From Doris montereyensis (Eukaryota > Mollusca > Gastropoda > Nudibranchia > Dorididae), in contig JAXRKP010001482.1 in assembly GCA_037039925.1 (NCBI GenBank), positions 56,509-120,508 on the forward strand: a stretch of 64,000 nucleotides of DNA. The letters are read 5' to 3'. The position numbers and the translations under genes were made by a program. Numbering within the stretch: the stretch's first letter is position 1; every line of letters starts with the position of its first letter. Below are positions 59,240 to 64,000 of this stretch, one piece after another. Below the pieces are notes generated by a model. It was not told the origin of the DNA. It did no database searches and worked only from the letters and a program-made list of their open reading frames with translations.

Positions 59240-59735
59240 TATCGCGTGATACTGGTAGGCGTGTGGTACTGGTAGGCTTGTGGTACTGGTAGGTTTGTGG
59301 TACTGGTAGGCGTGTTGTACTGGTAGCCGTGTGGTACTGGTAGGCGTGTGGTACTAGTAGGCGTGTAGTACTGGTAGGCGTGTAGTACTGGTAGCCGTGT
59401 GGTACTGGTAGGCGTGTAGTACTGGTAGGCGTGTGGTACTGGTAGGCGTATGGTTCTGTAGGCGTATGGTTCTGGTAGCCGTGTGGTACTGGTAGGCGTG
59501 TGGTACTGGTAGCCGTTCGGTACTGGTAGGCGTATGGTTCTGGTAGGCGTGTGGTACTGGTAGGCGTGTGGTACTGGTAGGCTTGTGGTACTGTTAGGCA
59601 TGTAGTACTGGTAGGCGTTTGGTACTGGTAGGTTTGTGGTACTGGTAGGCGTGTGGTACTGATAGGCTTGTGGTACTGGCAGGCTTGTGGTACTGGCAGG
59701 TCTGTGGTACTGATAGGCTTGTGGTAGTGGCAGGG
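59240..59735. repeat. minisatellite, 17-bp unit
   Basis: About 29 units of GGTACTGGTAGGCGTGT with variants (GGCTTGT, GCCGTGT, GGCGTAT). Confidence 0.95.
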
Positions 59736-60129
59736 GCGGATTTAACCCTTAACACCTAGTGAAACACTTTAATAAACGGAATAGAGCTCGTTTGTTCTTC
59801 AATAATACAAATCGATCAATAACTCTTTGGTTTAAAGTATGCATACTCTCTTGTGAACTGGCATTGAAAACAATTAAAGTAAGCATTTAGTCGATTCTGT
59901 CCCATAGTGTTTCGGATATATTATTATGTTGTTATTCGTTTGTCATATATTTGACATCATTGACTATATGGGTTGAACTACGTTGATACTTCTTAACCTT
60001 TTCTTTCAAATGTTTCACGTCCACGACGACCACTTTTTTGACTAAATGCTATCGCCTCCAAATAAATGATAAACAATAGAAGCAAAATAAGCGCTTTTTA
60101 ATTTCTCGTCCTTTTGGTTTAATATTTAC

Positions 60130-60775
60130 CGTGGGCTTATAAATTTTCAACTTTCTAGTAGCTTTTCATGCTTTTATGCACTAGGAGACTTACACCTGCT
60201 CTAGCTCTATCTTTGATATCTTTTTCCTGAGAAGATTAAAATATGACTCGGTCCTACATTTTCTATTCCTTGTCCTTTTTTTCTTTGTTTCTGTAATGGC
60301 CAAAATATCTACTTTAAATTTTTTTCCATTTCTTCAATTAATTCTAACTATTTTCCATTTATTGCCCTAACTTTCCATGTTCCAAAAATCACAATCCGTG
60401 TTCGTTTCCAAGTTCGTCTTCAAAAAGTCAAGCTGGTTATATTGCATTTGTTTCTCTGAATCTGTTTGGTTTTGGACAAGCAGGATTAGCCCACTGTACC
60501 CTAGGTAGATGGTGGGGCTGCCACCTTGAGGCCCCGTACCAGGCCTTGTTATTTTCTGTCAGGGTTAACTCCCTTAGCCTTTAGTCATTCAAGACAAGTC
60601 TGCAAGACAGCAGGTTGTTTTTCTTTCAGGGTTAACTCTCCTTAGCCTTTGGTCGGCCAAGATCCGCCTGCAAGGCAGCAGGAGATTCGTGGAGGGCGGA
60701 ATTATCTACTCCCTCTACAGATGCTTACCTGTGCACTGCCGGGTTAGAAAGTCACATAACAAAATATGCTCCGCC
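60130..60775 (-). mobile_element. LINE family 1 copy, 5' UTR and endonuclease N-terminus
   Basis: Read on minus: the same GTTAACTCCC..AGCCTTTGGTC..CAAGACC 5' UTR blocks as at 24.9-25.1 kb. Then comes an APE-type endonuclease start, GTWKVRAINGK, LELIEEMEK, VDILAITETKKK, with frame breaks. It is truncated at the low-coordinate side. Confidence 0.7.
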
Positions 60776-60789
60776 AGGTAAGTCGTCGG

Positions 60790-63700
60790 AAAACCAAGGC
60801 CAGGAATACAACCACAGTGCTGAGGACATCCAAGTAATTCAGTCTGACAAGGAATTCATGCAATATCTTGAAGGAGACAACCAAAGATCACATTTCACCC
60901 GCCAGCGCAAAGATCAATGGGAAGCTCTGGACAACAAAATCGCCCAGAGGCTAAAGACCATGATAGGAAATAGCAAGCTAGACCAAAAGTAAACAAGCAA
61001 CCTATGGTGACATTGTCTACCAAACTTGCCGAGAAACTCTCGGCGTGAAATTGTTAAAACCACCATGTCATCCTGCCAAGAACAGACGTCAAAGAGATGG
61101 ATAACAATAACATAAGAAGAAGAAGAAAGATCTGAGAAAACTTATGAAACAAGCCTCAGAATTTGAAAAGCAAGGATTGCAAAAGATATGGGAAGATTTG
61201 AAGATAAAGCATAATGCTCTGAGCAAGGCCGAAACAGCAAGAAAAGGAGATACCAAAGAAAGAAAACACAAGACAAATTCTTCAGAGAGCCTTTCAATTT
61301 TTCCAGGCAATTATTTGAGCAGCTTAAATCAGGAACCCTATCAACTGACATTGAGACACTTGAACAACATCTGAGGGAGACATATTCTGATCCAGACTTG
61401 CAATCGTCCCTGGACCAAATTGATCAGGCTTTAATATGACCTGCAGCACCTAAAAGTAGGTTTAACAGTAGACCTCCTTCATTGAAGGAAGTTGAATCTG
61501 TGGTTCGAAAAGGCCAGAGCAAAGTCCTCACCCAAGGCCGAACGGAATACCTTATGTATTGTACAAGAGATGCCCAAAAGTTCTAGCATTCTTACATAAG
61601 ATGATCTGCTCAGCATGGAGAAATGAAAAGCTAAGCGAGCAAAAGATGGTAGCAGATGGAGTGTACATCCCAAAAGAGCAAAACTCGAATGAAATCAGCC
61701 AGTACAGACCCATGTCATTGTTAAATGTACTATTCTTCTGTGTCATGGCCTCCAGACTGACAAATTTCTGATCACTAACAGATACATCGACACGACTGTT
61801 CAAAAGGGAGGTATTCCCGTAGTCCCTGGATGCCTAGGACATGTCACAATGAAATGGGAAGCAATTCAATGAGAAAAATTGGAAAAAATTAGACCTTGAT
61901 GTGATCTGGCTGGATCTTGACAACGCATACGGATCTGTACCACATCAAATGATTCAGTTCTCACTAAGCATGTACATGTTCCAACCACCATCCGTAAGAT
62001 GATTGAACAATATTTCCAAGGATTCAAAATGAGATTCTCGACAAAGGACTTCACAACTGACTGGATAAAGTTGGAGGTTGACGTTGCAATGGGATGTACG
62101 ATCTCTCCCATACTGTTTGTTCTCGCAATGCAAGTCATTCTGAAGGCAGCGGAAGCCCATGCAAGTCCCACAAAGTCTTGAAAGTGGATGTCAAATGCCG
62201 CCACTGAAGGCATTCATGGATGATACAACTGTTCTGTCATCTCAAGAACATGAAACATATAGAATATTGAAACGATTGGACGTACTTGTAAACTGGTGCA
62301 AAATGAAGTTCAAGCCCAAGAAATCTCGATGCCTCTCCATCCGTAAAGGAAAAGTAGCAGAGAACATTTCATTCTCGATAGGACATCAGAGAATACCTAC
62401 CGTGTCAGAGGAACAAGTTAAGAGCCTAGGAAGATGATATGATGCGACACTCAAAGATACCAAGAGATCAAAAGACACTAAAGATGTAGCCGAGGAAGGG
62501 CTGAAAAGAATGGACAAGTGTTTCTTCAAGGAAAAATATAAAGTGTGGTGCCTGCAGTTCATGTTGATTCCCAAGCTCTTACTTATGGCCTTCTGAATAC
62601 ATGAAGCAATTGAAGCTAAGATGAACAAGTAATAAGGAAGTGGTTTATGTACAACCTGCAAATGTGGCATTTACAACTACGAAGGCATAAACTGTTACCT
62701 GTTAAAATATATCGTGGTGGTAACAGGAACAAGGCTATAAATGATGGAAGTGTTTTGTTAGTTCAACCCCAGCTCAAAACTGAAGAAGAAAATGGAAAGC
62801 CGCCGACGCACTAAAAACAGTCCAAGAGCACATATTGAGGGATGAAGGAAGTAACCGGACACACACAAAACAACCGTGCAGGGCTAGGAACATCTCAGAC
62901 AAAATGGTGGTCAAAAGCAGAAGTCAAAGAAAAGAGAGACATGGTCATCCAGGAAGTAAGGCGTGAAGAGGACACTAAACGAATTCAGAAAGCAGTCAAC
63001 AATATCAGCAAGGTCATTGGACAACATGGGAAAACGCCTTGCAGAGGAGCCTTACCTGGAATGACCTATGGCAAATGGCGCCATTAAGGATAAGTTTCAT
63101 AATCCGATCAGTGTATGACCTCTTACCATCAAATGCAAATTTGGTGAAGTAGGGAAAAAGACAAATGATGTAACTTGTCCATTATGCCAAAGCAAACAAA
63201 CTGTTGAACATGTCCTCAGTTCGTGCAAAACTGCATTAGCACAAGGTCGGTACACATGGAGACACAACCAAATACTCCAGGATCTAGCATCAATCATAAG
63301 TTCGGCTAGAGGAAAACCACAAACATCAGCTACCACAGCACCCTTCTTCGTTGGAACAGGAAGAGCCAGGACATGGATAGGAAAACCTGGAATGTGAAGA
63401 TTACCTCCAACCAACGGTGTATATTAGATGGAGCTGATGACTGGAACCTCTCAGCAGACCTTCCAGACTGGGAAAACCATCCCCAGGTTATACGGACGAG
63501 TGGAATGAGACCTGATATAGTACTCCAGTCAAACTCCACACACCAAATTATCATGATTGAGCTGACAGTGCCTTATGAGAGCAGAATCAACCAAGCTCAC
63601 CAGTACAAATCTGCAAAGTACTGCGACCTGGCCAATGACCTCCAGAAAGCCGGATTTATGACCAGAGTACTGGCAGTAGAAGTTGGCGCGAGAGGGTTTG

Positions 63701-63975
63701 TAGGAGCATCGACTTATTCCCTCCTAAAACAGCTCTCAATTACAGGAAACAAACGCACTAGAACTCTCAAACAGCTGACAGAAACAGCGGAAAAGAGCTC
63801 CAGCTGGATCTGGTCAAGAAGAAATGAGAGCTTGTTTCATAAAAATTTAAAACAACGACCTCTCCCCACACACTTATTCGCCACACACACACACACAGAA
63901 AAAGAAAAACAAAGAAGAACGAAAAGAAAGAAAAAAAAGAAAAAGGAGGAGCACGTAGAGTCATGGCCTAAGTGC
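60790..63975 (+). mobile_element. decayed LINE with RT, zinc knuckle and restriction-like endonuclease (R2/NeSL-like)
   Basis: The element is long, with many stops and frame changes. RT landmarks: DLDNAYGSVPH (about 61915), VAMGCTISPILFVLAMQVIL (about 62085), AFMDDTTVLSSQEHETYRIL (about 62210) with the catalytic DD, and KPKKSRCLSIRKGKVAE. After the RT comes a zinc knuckle CPLCQSKQTVEHVLSSC (about 63180; C-x2-C-x7-H-x4-C). The C-terminal domain contains RPDIVLQSN, IIMIELTVPYESRINQ and YCDLANDLQKAGFM (63500-63650). A C-terminal CCHC plus PD-(D/E)xK-like domain without an N-terminal APE endonuclease is the arrangement of R2/R4/NeSL-type elements. It ends in (CA)n and A/G-rich sequence near the window edge. 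A different LINE class from family 1. Confidence 0.65.
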
Positions 63976-64000
63976 AGCCCGCCCCCTTAGAGTGGAAGGA

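Noticed and set aside
59227..59601. 124-codon minus-strand frame with Y-Q-Y-H-T-P-T-S repeats
   Set aside because: Product of a 17-bp minisatellite; indels between units keep it open by chance.

Overview
The window looks like animal nuclear DNA, most likely from a mollusc (probably a gastropod). This is inferred from intron-split genes with canonical GT..AG borders, an animal ZC3H3 orthologue, several tRNA-derived SINE families, at least two non-LTR retrotransposon families, MITEs and very abundant micro- and minisatellites. There is no operon structure, CRISPR array, plasmid, phage or intact tRNA/rRNA gene. The species cannot be fixed from the sequence.

Protein-coding content is sparse. (1) At 3.17-3.48 kb on + is a probable terminal coding exon of a gene lying mostly left of the window; its protein ends in a PDZ-binding-type tail. 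(2) At 21.9-26.0 kb on - is a four-exon MARVEL-domain (CKLF-like) four-pass membrane protein. (3) At 39.9-52.5 kb on + is ZC3H3 (Smicl), a five-finger CCCH nuclear mRNA-processing/export factor; nine or more exons are visible.

The rest is repeats. 0-9 kb: SINEs, a 29-bp minisatellite, pyrimidine and GATA/TG arrays, a MITE. 10.5-13.2 kb: a 43-bp satellite-like array in two subfamilies. 13.6-21.5 kb: (AT)n, an ~84-bp minisatellite, SINE tails, a degraded Tc1/mariner scrap, a possible piggyBac-like N-terminus. 24-25 kb: antisense LINE in the MARVEL gene's intron. 26.9-27.9 kb: a kilobase of GA. 30-31.5 kb: LINE ending in (GAA)n. 32.7-33.6 kb: a foldback element carrying GATA/GA repeats. 34.2-34.4 kb: head-to-head SINEs. 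50.4-51.0 kb: a TTAA-flanked piggyBac-type MITE inside the last large ZC3H3 intron. 53-60.8 kb: LINE fragments, SINEs, minisatellites. 60.8-64 kb: a decayed LINE with zinc knuckle and restriction-like endonuclease, running to the window edge.

The most informative odd signal is that the large ZC3H3 exon changes frame eight times, always in the direction expected if one base is missing, and three splice junctions in two genes lack exactly one base. This points to one-base deletions in the sequence rather than random gene decay. I did not find a convincing previously undescribed multi-gene system.
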